DNA from: Parabacteroides sp. 52
GTDB lineage: Bacteria; Bacteroidota; Bacteroidia; Bacteroidales; Tannerellaceae
Reading direction: 5' to 3'
DNA length: 64,000 bases
Assembly: GCF_010500925.1 (NCBI RefSeq)
Contig: NZ_QVMG01000002.1
Location: 126,091-190,090 of the forward strand
The notes under the pieces were generated by a model, which was given only the letters and a program-made list of their open reading frames with translations, was not told the DNA's origin and did not search any database. Shown in pieces: positions 7,732 to 17,848 of this stretch; positions within the stretch are counted from its first letter, which is position 1; every line of letters starts with the position of its first letter. The translations under genes were made by a program, and so were the position numbers.

Positions 7732-8880
7732 ATGAAAAGACAATTAGCTATATTAGGTTCTACGGGTTCTATTGGAACCCAGGCATTGGAAGTGGTAAGC
7801 GAGCATGCCGATTTGTTTGAGGTTTATGCGTTGACAGCAAATAATCAGGTTGATTTGCTTATCAACCAGGCGCGTAAATTCATGCCGGAGGTAGTGGTTA
7901 TTGCCAATGAAGAGAAATATCCGGAATTGAAAGAGGCTTTGGAAGATCTACCCATAAAGGTGTGGGCCGGTTCCGAAGCAATCGCCCAGGTAGTACAGTC
8001 GGAACCGATTCATATGGTACTGACTGCTATGGTCGGATATTCCGGGTTGAAACCGACAATCGCAGCCATAAAAGCCGGTAAGGCGATTGCTTTGGCCAAT
8101 AAAGAAACCTTGGTGGTTGCAGGGGAACTGATCACCTCCCTGGCTGCTGAATATAAAGTACCTGTCTTGCCGGTTGATTCGGAGCATTCCGCTATTTTTC
8201 AGTGTTTGGCTGGCGAATGGGAGAATCCGGTGGAGAAGATCGTGTTGACAGCTTCCGGCGGACCGTTCCGCACGAAGTCGCTGGAAGAGTTGGCTTTGGT
8301 AACAAAGACACAGGCATTGAAACACCCAAACTGGACGATGGGAGCAAAGGTGACGATTGATTCTGCTTCGATGATGAATAAAGGCTTTGAGATGATTGAG
8401 GCGAAATGGTTGTTTGGCGTTTCACCCGATCAGATACAGGTCGTGGTGCATCCGCAATCGATTATTCATTCGATGGTTCAGTTTCAGGATGGAGCTGTTA
8501 TGGCTCAATTGGGTATTCCGGATATGAAACTGCCGATAGCCTATGCCTTTTCTTATCCCCAGCGGTTGAAGAGTACCGCTCCCCGGTTGGACTTCAAGCA
8601 GTATGCCACACTTACTTTTGAAGAGCCGGATATGACACGTTTCAGAAACCTGGCATTTGCTTTTGAATCCATACGGAAAGGAGGCAATCTGCCTTGTGTC
8701 ATGAATGCGGCCAATGAAGTAGTGGTCGCCGCTTTCCTGCAGGAAAAGATCGGTTTTTTGCAGATGAGTGATGTGATAGAGAAGACAATGGAGAAAGCAA
8801 CTTTTATTGCAACGCCCGATTACGATGATTATGTGGCGACAGATACAGAAGCCAGGCAGATAGCTATGGGTTTATTTTAA
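7732..8880 (+). CDS. dxr: 1-deoxy-D-xylulose-5-phosphate reductoisomerase
   Basis: A 382-residue enzyme that converts DXP to MEP with NADPH in the non-mevalonate isoprenoid pathway. The NADPH-binding LGSTGSIGTQ motif is at residues 8-17, followed by NKETLVVAGE and the metal-binding SEHSAIFQCL. The length matches the family. It lies 5 bp after the M23 peptidase gene. Isoprenoids feed undecaprenyl phosphate, so the gene fits the cell-wall theme of this operon. Dxr is the other classic fosmidomycin/fosfomycin-type target, and its active-site motifs look intact. Confidence 0.96.
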   Translation: MKRQLAILGSTGSIGTQALEVVSEHADLFEVYALTANNQVDLLINQARKFMPEVVVIANEEKYPELKEALEDLPIKVWAGSEAIAQVVQSEPIHMVLTAMVGYSGLKPTIAAIKAGKAIALANKETLVVAGELITSLAAEYKVPVLPVDSEHSAIFQCLAGEWENPVEKIVLTASGGPFRTKSLEELALVTKTQALKHPNWTMGAKVTIDSASMMNKGFEMIEAKWLFGVSPDQIQVVVHPQSIIHSMVQFQDGAVMAQLGIPDMKLPIAYAFSYPQRLKSTAPRLDFKQYATLTFEEPDMTRFRNLAFAFESIRKGGNLPCVMNAANEVVVAAFLQEKIGFLQMSDVIEKTMEKATFIATPDYDDYVATDTEARQIAMGLF

Positions 8881-8901
8881 ATATTTAATGAATAAAAATA
8901 G

Positions 8902-10233
8902 ATGGAGACATTTTTGATTAAGGCATTACAGCTTATATTAAGCTTATCGATATTGGTGCTTGTGCATGAGTTCGGGCATTTTATTTTTGCCCGTATCTAC
9001 AAGGTACGTGTGGAAAAGTTTTACCTGTTTTTTGATGCTTGGTTTGCCCTTTTCCGGTATAAACCGAAAAACAGTGATACGGAGTACGGTGTGGGGTGGT
9101 TGCCCTTGGGCGGATATTGTAAGATCTCCGGGATGATCGATGAGAGTATGGATAAGGAGCAGATGGCCTTGCCGCCGCAACCCTATGAGTTCCGTTCCAA
9201 ATCAGCAGGAAAACGACTGATGATAATGATTGCCGGGGTCTTATTTAATTTCCTCCTGGCGCTTTTTATCTATTCCATGATTTTATATACCTGGGGAGAT
9301 ACGTATGTACCTCTTAAGAATATGAAACATGGGATGTATTACAGTGAAACATTTCATGACGTAGGCTTTCGGGATGGAGATATACTGACGAAAGCGGACG
9401 ATACGGTATTGGAGCGTTTTGGGGAGAATAGTTTTCGCCAGGTGGTTGAAGCCCGAACGGTAACAGTGATTCGAGACGGTATAGAAGTTGTTATTCCTAT
9501 GCCGGAGGATATGATGCAACGGGTATTGCGGGATAAAAAAGGTTTTGCCGATCCCAACCGTTTCCCTATGGTGATACGGGAGTTGGCCGACGAGCACTCT
9601 CCGGCGGCTAAAGCGGGCTTGATGGCACGCGATAGTATTGTCTCTGTTAATGGTGAGGCAACGCCTGTGTCTGAAGATGTAATGCGGGTTTTGAATGCAA
9701 ACAAAGATGCGGATATACAAGTAGGTTTTTACCGGAATGGTCTTTTGGAATCTACCGTATTGCATACGGATACTGCCGGTAAGATGGGGGTATATGCGGA
9801 GACTTCTACCGCTTTATTGTATGGTACGGTGACGAAGTCCTATGGTTTCTTCGAGTCTTTTCCGGCCGGAGCCAAACTGGGTGTTAATACATTGAAAGGG
9901 TATGTGAATGATATGAAATATGTATTCACCAAAGAAGGAGCATCCAGTCTGGGAGGATTCGGTACTATCGGAGGCTTATTTCCTGCCAAATGGAACTGGC
10001 GTATGTTCTGGGAAAGGACCGCTTTTCTATCCATTATTCTGGCGTTTATGAATATCTTGCCTATACCTGCATTGGACGGTGGTCATGTTATGTTCTTATT
10101 GTATGAAGTTATTGCCCGTCGCAAACCGAGTGATAAGTTCCTGGAGTATGCACAGATAACAGGTATGTTGATTCTTTTCGGCTTACTTCTTTTTGCCAAT
10201 GGGAATGATCTTATCCGGTATTTCTTTAAGTAA
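8902..10233 (+). CDS. rseP: Site-2 intramembrane metalloprotease RseP
   Basis: A 443-residue polytopic protease. The zinc motif HEFGH is in the first transmembrane helix (His22, Glu23, His26), and the second conserved motif, LDGGH, is in the third helix near residue 393. A PDZ domain lies between them (LADEHSPAAKAGLMARDSIV). RseP cuts anti-sigma factors and signal-peptide remnants inside the inner membrane. It is the last gene of the murA operon, 21 bp after dxr, and is followed by a strong terminator. No sigma-E-type gene lies next to it, so its substrate is unclear. Confidence 0.95.
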   Translation: METFLIKALQLILSLSILVLVHEFGHFIFARIYKVRVEKFYLFFDAWFALFRYKPKNSDTEYGVGWLPLGGYCKISGMIDESMDKEQMALPPQPYEFRSKSAGKRLMIMIAGVLFNFLLALFIYSMILYTWGDTYVPLKNMKHGMYYSETFHDVGFRDGDILTKADDTVLERFGENSFRQVVEARTVTVIRDGIEVVIPMPEDMMQRVLRDKKGFADPNRFPMVIRELADEHSPAAKAGLMARDSIVSVNGEATPVSEDVMRVLNANKDADIQVGFYRNGLLESTVLHTDTAGKMGVYAETSTALLYGTVTKSYGFFESFPAGAKLGVNTLKGYVNDMKYVFTKEGASSLGGFGTIGGLFPAKWNWRMFWERTAFLSIILAFMNILPIPALDGGHVMFLLYEVIARRKPSDKFLEYAQITGMLILFGLLLFANGNDLIRYFFK

Positions 10234-10258
10234 AAGCGCGTAAAACGTATTTTATATC

Positions 10259-10297
10259 AAAAGGGGCTGTCCAAAACTGGACAGCCCCTTTTGATTT
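10259..10297. terminator. Bidirectional terminator between rseP and the TPR gene
   Basis: AAGGGGCTGTCC pairs with GGACAGCCCCTT across a short AAAACT loop, flanked by T-rich DNA on the plus side and an A-run on the other, between two convergent genes. It can serve both. Confidence 0.88.
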
Positions 10298-10316
10298 TAT
10301 AATCTTGCCGTTTTTT

Positions 10317-11042
10317 TTATTTCAGCACTTCATTGACTGCATCTAAAGATTTTTGAGCGTTGGCATTGCCGATGGTTTTAGCTTGCTCCAGGTATTCTTT
10401 GGCTTTTTTAAAGTCTACACTCGCTTTGCTTTTTTCAGCAGCGTATTTGTCCGGATCTGTTGCTGCTGCTGCCGTTGCTGCCTGTAACACTTTAGCTCCT
10501 TTGTTATAATATAAGATACCTAAGCTATACAGTGCATTGCCCTGATAGGTTTTGTTAGATACTTTCAATACTTCATTGAACAGTTTTTCCGCTTCAGTCG
10601 CATCTCCGCTTTTTTGTTTGGCTTGTGCTAATTTCATGAAGTAGCCATATTGCATCTTCTCTAAGTTTGCATTTGCCGGGAAAGCTTTGAGACCTTCTTC
10701 TACTGTTGCACTGAATTCTTCTGATTTGTTTAAATCGCGTAAAGCCTTGGCTTTACCTGCATATGCATTTTCTGCTTTGTATCCTTTTTTGATAGACATA
10801 TCAAAGAAACGAACGGCCTCATCGTATTTTTTTGCCTGGTCTGCACTGAATCCTGCGTTGAAGATACGTGCTTCGTCCTGGTAATCTGTCAGTTTAAGGT
10901 ATTCGCTGTATTTGCTTAATGCTTCTTCGTAATTTTTTACTTTAATGGCAGCGTCACCTTCATCTCGCAATTTGTCAGCATCTTGTGCAAATAGGCTTCC
11001 CAGACAAAAGCAAAACGATACAAATAAAACAATTTTCTTCAT
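10317..11042 (-). CDS. Exported tetratricopeptide-repeat protein
   Basis: A 241-residue protein with a signal peptide (hydrophobic VLFVSFCFCLGSLFA, cleavage before QDADK) followed by TPR-like helices such as NYEEALSKYSEYLKLT and KKYDEAVRFFDMSIKKGY. It is rich in Lys and Ala and ends with a long helix. TPR proteins of this kind act as periplasmic scaffolds; no partner can be deduced. It is transcribed alone from a promoter at 11070-11101, after a terminator that isolates it from secA. Confidence 0.8.
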   Translation of the reverse strand: MKKIVLFVSFCFCLGSLFAQDADKLRDEGDAAIKVKNYEEALSKYSEYLKLTDYQDEARIFNAGFSADQAKKYDEAVRFFDMSIKKGYKAENAYAGKAKALRDLNKSEEFSATVEEGLKAFPANANLEKMQYGYFMKLAQAKQKSGDATEAEKLFNEVLKVSNKTYQGNALYSLGILYYNKGAKVLQAATAAAATDPDKYAAEKSKASVDFKKAKEYLEQAKTIGNANAQKSLDAVNEVLK

Positions 11043-11069
11043 GATTAAATTAATTTAGTTGATAATGTC

Positions 11070-11101
11070 CAAAAGTAGTATCTCTGCTCAAAGCGAACAA
11101 G
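11070..11101 (-). promoter_or_regulatory. Promoter of the TPR gene (CTTG-N20-TACTTTTG)
   Basis: On the minus strand an exact TAnnTTTG -7 box (11070-11077) lies 20 bp from a CTTG at the -33 position (11098-11101), about 28 bp before the start codon. Confidence 0.65.
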
Positions 11102-11174
11102 GTTTTTTGCTTTTATTTAGATTTCCAAAGGTAAATAATTGTTTGTTAACAATGAGTTTTTCGGAAGTAGAAAC

Positions 11175-11210
11175 AAAAAAGGCCTGTTTGCATTTCAAAC
11201 AGGCCTTTTG
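11175..11210 (-). terminator. Intrinsic terminator after secA
   Basis: AAAAGGCCTGTTTG pairs with CAAACAGGCCTTTTTT around a 5-nt loop, 13 bp after the secA stop, ending in a T-run on the minus strand. Confidence 0.92.
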
Positions 11211-11222
11211 GTGGGTTTTATT

Positions 11223-14200
11223 TTATAAACCTTTGCCGTGGCAAGCTTTATATTTCTTACCGCTTCCACAAGGGCAAGGATCGTTACGTCCTACTCTTTT
11301 TTCTGTGCGAATCGGTTCCAGTCTTTGTTGTTGCTGTTGCATTTGTTCCGGTGCATTTGGATTAACCGGTGCATGATTACCTCCGCCTATTTCGGCTTTC
11401 TCTGTCCGGTACCGGCTCATATCCTGGCGTCTTTCCGGTGTTGCCTGTTGCACGGCAATACGGCGGGAGGCGGCAGCTGCTGCAGCTTGTTGTTCGGCCG
11501 ACGGTTGCTCTTCCCGTACCGGTATCTGTCCACGCATCAAAACGGCAGCACTCTTTCTGTTCATGATATCTACCATCGTTTTAAAGAGGGTATACGATTC
11601 CAGTTTGTAGATCAATAACGGATCTTTGTTCTCGTAGCTGGCATTCTGAACCGAATGGCGTAATTCATCCATTTCGCGTAAGTGTTCTTTCCAGGATTCG
11701 TCGATGGTATGCAATACAATAGATTTCTGGAAAGATTTAGCAATCGCTTTACTTTCCGTATCGTAGGCTTCTTTCAGGTTGCAGGATACATTATACATCC
11801 GTTTTCCGTCTGTGATCGGAATAAGAATGTTTTCGTACATAGCTCCCTGATTTTCGTATACCTGTTTAATTACCGGATTGGCAACCTGTATCATCCGCTC
11901 CATCCGGCGTTTGAAAGTCTTCAACACCTCGTCGAAAAGTTTGTCTATCAGCTCAGGAGACTTTATACTTTTGAATTCTTCTTCTGTGAAAGGCGATTCC
12001 ATTGCGAATGTACGGAAGAGTTCCAGTTTGAATCCTTCAAAGTCATGCACATCGGCATGTTGTTCGATAATGGAGGTCGAAGTATCGTAGATGGTATTCA
12101 ATACGTCCATACCGATACGCTCTCCCATAAGCGCATGTCGACGGCGGGTATAGATCACGTTACGTTGTGAGTTCATCACATCATCGTATTCGAGCAAACG
12201 TTTACGGATACCGAAGTTGTTTTCTTCCACTTTCTTTTGTGCCCGTTCTACCGACTTGCTCAGCATGCTGTGTTCCAATACTTCACCTTCTTTGAATCCC
12301 ATACGGTCCATTAATCCGGCTATCTTTTCAGAAGCGAACAGACGCATCAGGTCATCTTCGAGAGAGACAAAGAATACCGAAGAACCCGGGTCTCCCTGAC
12401 GTCCGGCACGTCCTCTTAACTGACGGTCTACGCGCCGGCTTTCGTGACGTTCCGTACCGATGATCGCCAAACCACCAGCAGCTTTCACCTCCGGAGAAAG
12501 TTTGATGTCGGTACCACGACCGGCCATATTGGTTGCAATCGTAACGGTGCCTTTTTGTCCTGCCTGGGCTACAATATCTGCTTCCCGTTGGTGTAATTTC
12601 GCATTCAATACATTGTGAGGTATCTTCCGCATATTCAACATACGGCTGAGCAATTCGGATATCTCCACCGAAGTTGTACCGACAAGCACCGGTCTTCCGG
12701 CTTCCACCAAAGCGCTGATCTCGTCAATCACCGCATTGTATTTTTCCCGCTTCGTTTTGTAGATGCGGTCGTTCATATCTTTACGGGCGATCGGGCGGTT
12801 GGTAGGAATAACCACAACATCCAGTTTGTAGATGTCCCAAAGTTCGCCTGCTTCCGTTTCAGCCGTACCGGTCATACCGGATAGTTTGTGGTACATACGG
12901 AAGTAATTCTGTAAAGTAATCGTTGCAAACGTCTGGGTGGCAGCTTCCACCTTCACCCGTTCTTTGGCTTCAATCGCCTGGTGCAGTCCGTCGGAGTAAC
13001 GACGTCCATCCATAATACGTCCGGTCTGTTCGTCAACGATCATTACCTTATTGTCCATAACCACATACTCATCATCTTTTTCAAACAATGTATAGGCTTT
13101 CAGTAATTGGTTGATTGTATGTACGCGTTCGCTTTTTACGGAATAGTTTGCCAGGATCTCATCTTTTTGTGCTTGCACTTCTTCTTCCGTACCCGTCACG
13201 TTTTCCAACTGTGATAATTCGGCAGCAATATCCGGCAGTACAAAGAAATGAGGATCATCCGAATTACCTGTCAACAGGTCAATCCCTTTGTCTGTCAGCT
13301 CGATACTGTTGTTCTTCTCATCAATCACAAAGAACAAATCATCGGTAACGAGGTGCATATTGCGCATATTCTCTGCCATGTACAATGCTTCGGTTTTGAG
13401 CATCTGCGATTTGATACCCGGTTCACTCAGGTATTTAATCAAGGCTTTGTTGCGCGGGAAACCTTTGAAAGAACGATAAAGCAGGAGTGTACCTTCTTCT
13501 TGTACTTTGTTATCGTCGCTGGCCATTTTTTGTTTGGCTTCGGTCAATAGTTTAGTGGCCAGGTTCTTTTGAGCATTGACAACCACCTCTACATTGGGGC
13601 GGAACTGTTCAAACAATTGTTCTTCTCCGCGGGGGATAGGTCCGGAAATGATCAAAGGAGTACGGGCATCGTCAATCAATACCGAGTCGACCTCATCGAC
13701 AATGGCATAATTGTGTTTGCGTTGTACCAGATCATTGGGGCTGATAGCCATATTGTCACGCAGGTAATCAAAGCCGAACTCATTGTTCGTACCGAAAGTA
13801 ATATCTGCATTATACGCTGCCCGGCGGGCGTCGGAGTTGGGTTGGTGTTTGTCGATACAATCAACAGACAATCCATGGAACATATACAATGGTCCCATCC
13901 ATTCCGAGTCACGTTTAGACAGGTAGTCGTTCACCGTTACTACGTGTACCCCGTTTCGTGTCAGGGCATTGAGGAAGACAGGCAGGGTAGCAACCAGGGT
14001 TTTTCCTTCCCCGGTAGCCATTTCGGCAATCTTACCTTTGTGTAATACAACACCTCCGAACAGCTGTACATCGTAATGTATCATGTCCCAGTGTATTTCA
14101 CCTCCTCCGGCTGTCCAGTGGTTCAGGTAAATAGCTTTATCGTCTTCGATGCGTACGAAGTCGTGTTTGGCAGCCAGGTCACGGTCGAAGTCAGTGGCAG

Positions 14201-14588
14201 TTACCACAATTTCTTCGTTTTCGGTGAAACGGCGTGCTGTATCTTTAACGATAGAAAAGACTTCGGGTAATACCTCTTCGAGGATCACCTCCATTTTTTC
14301 TGTAATTTCTTTTTCTATTTTATCTACTTCTGCCCAAATTGTTTCCCGCTCTTCCAATTCTTTCTCGTCTATGCCTTCGCGCAGGCGGGCTACGGCAGCC
14401 CGTTCGTCGGCTACATAATCCTGGATGCGTTGTTTGATATCATCTATCCTGGCACGTAACTCATCGTGGCTTAGACCTGCAATAGACGGATAAACGGCTT
14501 GGATTTTCTTCACATACGGGGTGATCTCTTTCAGGTCCCGTTGCGATTTATTGCCGAATAATTTGGTCATAAATTCATTGAATCCCAT
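11223..14588 (-). CDS. secA: Preprotein translocase ATPase SecA
   Basis: A 1121-residue SecA, the motor that drives unfolded preproteins through SecYEG. Walker A is MATGEGKT, the DEAD-box equivalent is [15 protein letters not shown], and the helicase motif [10 protein letters not shown] is present. The C-terminus ends in the zinc-binding [14 protein letters not shown], used for SecB or ribosome contact, behind a low-complexity Ala/Gln-rich linker. Bacteroidota SecA is longer than the 901-residue E. coli form, so the size is normal. I start at the ATG at 14588 ([12 protein letters not shown]). The longer frame to 14642 runs through an inverted repeat and is not credible. Confidence 0.97.
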   Translation of the reverse strand: MGFNEFMTKLFGNKSQRDLKEITPYVKKIQAVYPSIAGLSHDELRARIDDIKQRIQDYVADERAAVARLREGIDEKELEERETIWAEVDKIEKEITEKMEVILEEVLPEVFSIVKDTARRFTENEEIVVTATDFDRDLAAKHDFVRIEDDKAIYLNHWTAGGGEIHWDMIHYDVQLFGGVVLHKGKIAEMATGEGKTLVATLPVFLNALTRNGVHVVTVNDYLSKRDSEWMGPLYMFHGLSVDCIDKHQPNSDARRAAYNADITFGTNNEFGFDYLRDNMAISPNDLVQRKHNYAIVDEVDSVLIDDARTPLIISGPIPRGEEQLFEQFRPNVEVVVNAQKNLATKLLTEAKQKMASDDNKVQEEGTLLLYRSFKGFPRNKALIKYLSEPGIKSQMLKTEALYMAENMRNMHLVTDDLFFVIDEKNNSIELTDKGIDLLTGNSDDPHFFVLPDIAAELSQLENVTGTEEEVQAQKDEILANYSVKSERVHTINQLLKAYTLFEKDDEYVVMDNKVMIVDEQTGRIMDGRRYSDGLHQAIEAKERVKVEAATQTFATITLQNYFRMYHKLSGMTGTAETEAGELWDIYKLDVVVIPTNRPIARKDMNDRIYKTKREKYNAVIDEISALVEAGRPVLVGTTSVEISELLSRMLNMRKIPHNVLNAKLHQREADIVAQAGQKGTVTIATNMAGRGTDIKLSPEVKAAGGLAIIGTERHESRRVDRQLRGRAGRQGDPGSSVFFVSLEDDLMRLFASEKIAGLMDRMGFKEGEVLEHSMLSKSVERAQKKVEENNFGIRKRLLEYDDVMNSQRNVIYTRRRHALMGERIGMDVLNTIYDTSTSIIEQHADVHDFEGFKLELFRTFAMESPFTEEEFKSIKSPELIDKLFDEVLKTFKRRMERMIQVANPVIKQVYENQGAMYENILIPITDGKRMYNVSCNLKEAYDTESKAIAKSFQKSIVLHTIDESWKEHLREMDELRHSVQNASYENKDPLLIYKLESYTLFKTMVDIMNRKSAAVLMRGQIPVREEQPSAEQQAAAAAASRRIAVQQATPERRQDMSRYRTEKAEIGGGNHAPVNPNAPEQMQQQQQRLEPIRTEKRVGRNDPCPCGSGKKYKACHGKGL

Positions 14589-14600
14589 AATTCTTTTATT

Positions 14601-14784
14601 TAATTGACAAGTGACAATTGGTAATTGACAATGAAATGTCAAATGGAATTGTATTCTTGCCGTACGTTTATATTCTTGTTATTCGTGATTAAGGGAGACG
14701 GAGTCAGGGATTGAATGACGCATTCTTCCCTTTTTCCCCCTTTTGCTTTCCGAATTGTCAATTGTTACTTGTCAATTGTCAATT
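14601..14784. repeat. Inverted repeat pair upstream of secA
   Basis: About 31 bp at 14601-14632, built from TTGACAA and GTGACAATTG, recurs in inverse orientation at 14751-14784 as TTGTCAATTGTTACTTGTC and flanking bases. The right arm includes the last codons and stop of the neighbouring phosphatase-fold gene. The arms enclose about 118 bp with no gene. Confidence 0.7.
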
Positions 14785-16351
14785 CAAACAGCGGAACGCT
14801 GTTTGACGCATTCGGTGGCCTTATCCGTAATATATGTGTTACGGAAGGGGCTACTTCTGTCGCTTTTACTTCGCGGTAAATATGTTTAGGCTGAATGCCA
14901 TTCCCCATAAAGATGAGTGGGGTCATAACGGCATTGTTCCGGATCACTTTGACTTTTTCTTTGGCATCGTCAAAGTTGATCTTCCAGCCTGGTTGCAGTT
15001 CGATGATCAGATCGCCACGTCCCAGGTGATGGGTGCCGTGACGGAATTTGGCGGTGCCTTCGTTCCAGTCTCCATGCAGCAGGGCATGATCGGTCGTGAC
15101 CAATTGTACCCCACTGAATTCCTGGATGAATTCAGCCGCTTTATCTTGTATTTCGGTAAGATTTAATTTAGCGTTTTCAATGGCTTTACGGTTCAGGTAT
15201 ATCTGGTTGTTGTAATATCCCTTCACCCAATTATTCTCCTGTCCGTATACGGCCATCAAATACATGTTGAGCAGTGCGATGCAACGTTTGGGGTGAAATT
15301 CGCCTCCGCCCAATAGCATTCCCTCCGGATATTCTTCTTCGCTGCGGAAATAACCGCTGCCGGTGAACACAATCAGTGTGCGGTTCAGGCCGACCTTTTT
15401 ATCGATTACATCCAATAATTCTTCGATGTCCTTATCCAATTGGTAATAGGTATCCTGAATCTCCCGGTTGTATTCCTTATGCATCAGGCCCCGGTAGTTA
15501 CCGGCGTAATAGGTCAACGCGAGCATATCCGGACAAGAACGTGTGCCGAATGCCGCATATTCCAGGAATTGTTTGGCCAAGCGGTTGATCTCCTTATTTA
15601 TAAAAGGAGATGTTTTTAAGTGCAGATACGGATTGGCTTGCTTGGTATTGAATGTATATTTGAAAGGCACCTCGTCCTGTACGTAGGGAAATGCATGGTA
15701 ACGGTCGAGTGGTAGAGAGGGTGTCCATGTCATCGTCTCCAACCGGGAAGGCAAGGCTTCGACTCCGTTATTGTATTTATCCAGGTACCAGGGGATTCCT
15801 TTATAATAGGTCGTGGTCGCCCATTTACCATTGTAATCATCCATCCAGAACGCTCCGTTCGCTGCATGTCCGGCAGAAAGTATGGCACTTTCCGCATCCG
15901 GTGCAATGGCGTACACATCGCTGCGTCCTTTGGAGGCTATTTTCAATTCGTCTCCTATGGTCGAACCTATCAACGCTTTGGGAGAATAGTTCTCTTTCGT
16001 ATAATTTCCTAAGAATTCCGGGTCGTTTAAGATAGAGACGGCTCGTTCTTTCTCGAAATCATATACTTTGTCGTTATGTATGCCGTGGAAGGCCGGATTG
16101 GAGCCGGTAAAAAGGGTGGCGAATGCACTGGCCTGGTCAATGTTTGAAAATTCGAAACGGATGTTATTGTAAACAAGGCCTTCGTTCATTAAACGTTTGA
16201 AGCCCCGTTCCCCAAAGGTTTGGTAGAAATATTCAATATAATCCCCTCGCAATTGATCCACCGTAATGCATACCACTAACTTGGGAGCTTGTTGTGCTTC
16301 CAGGTTGGTGACTGCCAAAAGGACGATCAGTGACGATAATATTTTTCTCAT
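14765..16351 (-). CDS. Alkaline-phosphatase-superfamily protein with degenerate active site
   Basis: A 528-residue exported protein (signal peptide to about LEAQ, residue 20) of the PafA / type I phosphodiesterase fold. The first metal aspartate is kept (ITVDQLRGDY, Asp32), as is the C-terminal HGTHHLGRGD histidine region. Elsewhere the ligands seem lost. The nucleophile motif, usually TAPGHxS, reads QASAFAT. The usual TDYxGH reads GNYRGL. The usual ADHG reads GSGY. By family comparison from memory, about five of the seven metal or nucleophile residues are replaced, so I predict a binding or scaffold protein rather than a phosphatase. It overlaps the DUF4105 gene by 4 bp. Confidence 0.8.
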   Translation of the reverse strand: MRKILSSLIVLLAVTNLEAQQAPKLVVCITVDQLRGDYIEYFYQTFGERGFKRLMNEGLVYNNIRFEFSNIDQASAFATLFTGSNPAFHGIHNDKVYDFEKERAVSILNDPEFLGNYTKENYSPKALIGSTIGDELKIASKGRSDVYAIAPDAESAILSAGHAANGAFWMDDYNGKWATTTYYKGIPWYLDKYNNGVEALPSRLETMTWTPSLPLDRYHAFPYVQDEVPFKYTFNTKQANPYLHLKTSPFINKEINRLAKQFLEYAAFGTRSCPDMLALTYYAGNYRGLMHKEYNREIQDTYYQLDKDIEELLDVIDKKVGLNRTLIVFTGSGYFRSEEEYPEGMLLGGGEFHPKRCIALLNMYLMAVYGQENNWVKGYYNNQIYLNRKAIENAKLNLTEIQDKAAEFIQEFSGVQLVTTDHALLHGDWNEGTAKFRHGTHHLGRGDLIIELQPGWKINFDDAKEKVKVIRNNAVMTPLIFMGNGIQPKHIYREVKATEVAPSVTHILRIRPPNASNSVPLFELTIDK

Positions 16352-17538
16352 TCGAAATGTCGTTTATACCTGTATAGCCCATATCCGGAACGTAGCCAAA
16401 GCGTGGCTACAAGCGGTATGAAGGCTGCATTCATCTGCTGTGGTATGAAATGCCAACCCATCAGCATACATGAAAGCGCCGCAAAGTTAATAAAATGATA
16501 GCAATATGCGGCCTTCTTTCCTCTTTTTACACAAAATAAAATAAGTCCGATCAGGTGTAAAGGGTGTAACCATATCAAGGACCAATTGGGCCAGATAGAC
16601 GGATGTTCGGACTGGAAACACAAAAAGAAAAGGACAATACCCCCTAAGCCGGCCGCCGCAAATAAGACAATGTCTATGCCTAAAAAGGCTCTTTTCTTGC
16701 GTGCCCCCAGATAAGTCAGGGCGGCGATGACAAAGAAAAGGATCCAGCCGCAAACCAGGGGCGTGAATAAGGTGTCGAGTATATCCGGTTCTATTTCAGT
16801 CTCTGCCGCTTTGATGATATGTGTTTCTTTGACCAAAGGGCGTTCTGTATCGCCAAATGTCTGAATGGTCGCTTTACTGAATGCTTCTTTCAGGTAAAAA
16901 GGTAAAAACATCATCTCGTGCGGGGTTGCCATGCGGTCGGTCGGGCTGCCCAATGCCAGGGCGCAGCCGAAGGTGAGCCACGGATGGTTGCGGGTGCATT
17001 CATCGATCATGTCCCGGAAGGTGCGGGTAGGAGGGGGATCGTTATAGAGGATGTTGCCGTTGACGTTGTTTTCCAAGAGTAAAGGTATACGTGTGGCGCA
17101 ATTGTCGAAAAAGAAATTGTATCGGTACACCCGGTTCTCCGGTTGCGCGTTTTGGATTAAGTTCATCCAGATCAGACTGACCTCTTCGTAGGTCAGGTCT
17201 AATACCTGCTCGGTGATGTCGCTGCCTCTCATCTGGTATTCGACGATGTAACTCAGATAATCATGCGCCCCCAACATATAATCGGTTTCCCCTTTGGCGA
17301 AATGGTAGATGAAGTTGGGTTTGGAGTCGTCGAACAAGCCAAAGTTGAATACCTTATCAAAATGATGTGTCGGGTCGGTCAACCGCAAAGCGACATGTCC
17401 GTATACGGTAAACACCTGTCCTTCGTAGGGAGCGCTTGTCAGGACACTGATCGTGGCCTCTTTGCTCAAGATCCGTTGAGCATGTGCCTGCAGGAGTAAA
17501 CAGACGCTTATACATGCTAAAAATATCTTCTTTGTCAT
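16348..17538 (-). CDS. DUF4105 (Lnb-like) membrane protein
   Basis: A 396-residue protein with a signal peptide (residues 1-20, ending in AHA), a periplasmic DUF4105 / Lnb N-terminal domain (about 25-230), and four to five C-terminal transmembrane helices (about 258-390). The domain has the conserved YGHVALRL and, further on, FFDNCATRIP, which carries the Cys and Asn typical of this NlpC/P60-like papain fold. Related domains have been suggested to act on cell-wall peptides or lipoproteins; the activity here is unproven. It starts the operon with the phosphatase-fold gene, so the two probably work together in the envelope. Confidence 0.85.
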   Translation of the reverse strand: MTKKIFLACISVCLLLQAHAQRILSKEATISVLTSAPYEGQVFTVYGHVALRLTDPTHHFDKVFNFGLFDDSKPNFIYHFAKGETDYMLGAHDYLSYIVEYQMRGSDITEQVLDLTYEEVSLIWMNLIQNAQPENRVYRYNFFFDNCATRIPLLLENNVNGNILYNDPPPTRTFRDMIDECTRNHPWLTFGCALALGSPTDRMATPHEMMFLPFYLKEAFSKATIQTFGDTERPLVKETHIIKAAETEIEPDILDTLFTPLVCGWILFFVIAALTYLGARKKRAFLGIDIVLFAAAGLGGIVLFFLCFQSEHPSIWPNWSLIWLHPLHLIGLILFCVKRGKKAAYCYHFINFAALSCMLMGWHFIPQQMNAAFIPLVATLWLRSGYGLYRYKRHFE

Positions 17539-17628
17539 TTTTTGTTTTCTTAGAAGCTACAAAGGTAACAATAATAATAAGCAGAACATACATCTGTAAA
17601 GGCTTCTTGTCGATTCTTACCCAGGCAC

Positions 17629-17728
17629 AATTCTGTTGCCGATGCGCATCGGCAACATTGCTGAACATGTTCGTCAATATTGCTGAACAGCATCGTCAAT
17701 ATTGCTGATGCGCATCGGCAACAGAATA
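17629..17728. repeat. 100-bp palindromic element, family A copy 2
   Basis: Same architecture as the copy at 4062: AATTCTGTTGC and GCAACAGAAT ends and four 22-bp units with cores GATGCGCATC, GAACATGTTC, GAACAGCATC, GATGCGCATC and spacers centred on CAATATTG or CAACATTG. It lies between the divergent DUF4105 and pRiA4b-like genes. Short frames crossing it only read the repeat. Confidence 0.9.
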
Positions 17729-17817
17729 TTCGCTTTGTTTTTCTTTTTTTTCCGGGCAATATATTTCATCTTTCAGTAGATTTTAGGTCTTCTCTATGCT
17801 GTGATTGATATTTTTAC

Positions 17818-17825
17818 TATTTTTG
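17818..17825 (+). promoter_or_regulatory. -7 promoter element (TATTTTTG)
   Basis: An exact TAnnTTTG match 23 bp before the start of the pRiA4b-like gene at 17849. No good -33 box is seen. Confidence 0.5.
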
Positions 17826-17848
17826 AACCCTAAAAATGAACTAAGATT

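Noticed and set aside
9283..9765. Antisense frames within rseP
   Set aside because: They overlap a well-supported RseP gene and show only shadow composition.
14589..14642. N-terminal extension of SecA
   Set aside because: It would be translated from the inverted repeat and is unlike any SecA start; [12 protein letters not shown] at 14588 matches the family.
17484..17759. Short frames with repeated CRCASA-like words
   Set aside because: They read through the palindromic element A2 in both directions, so the repeated peptides only reflect its 22-bp units.
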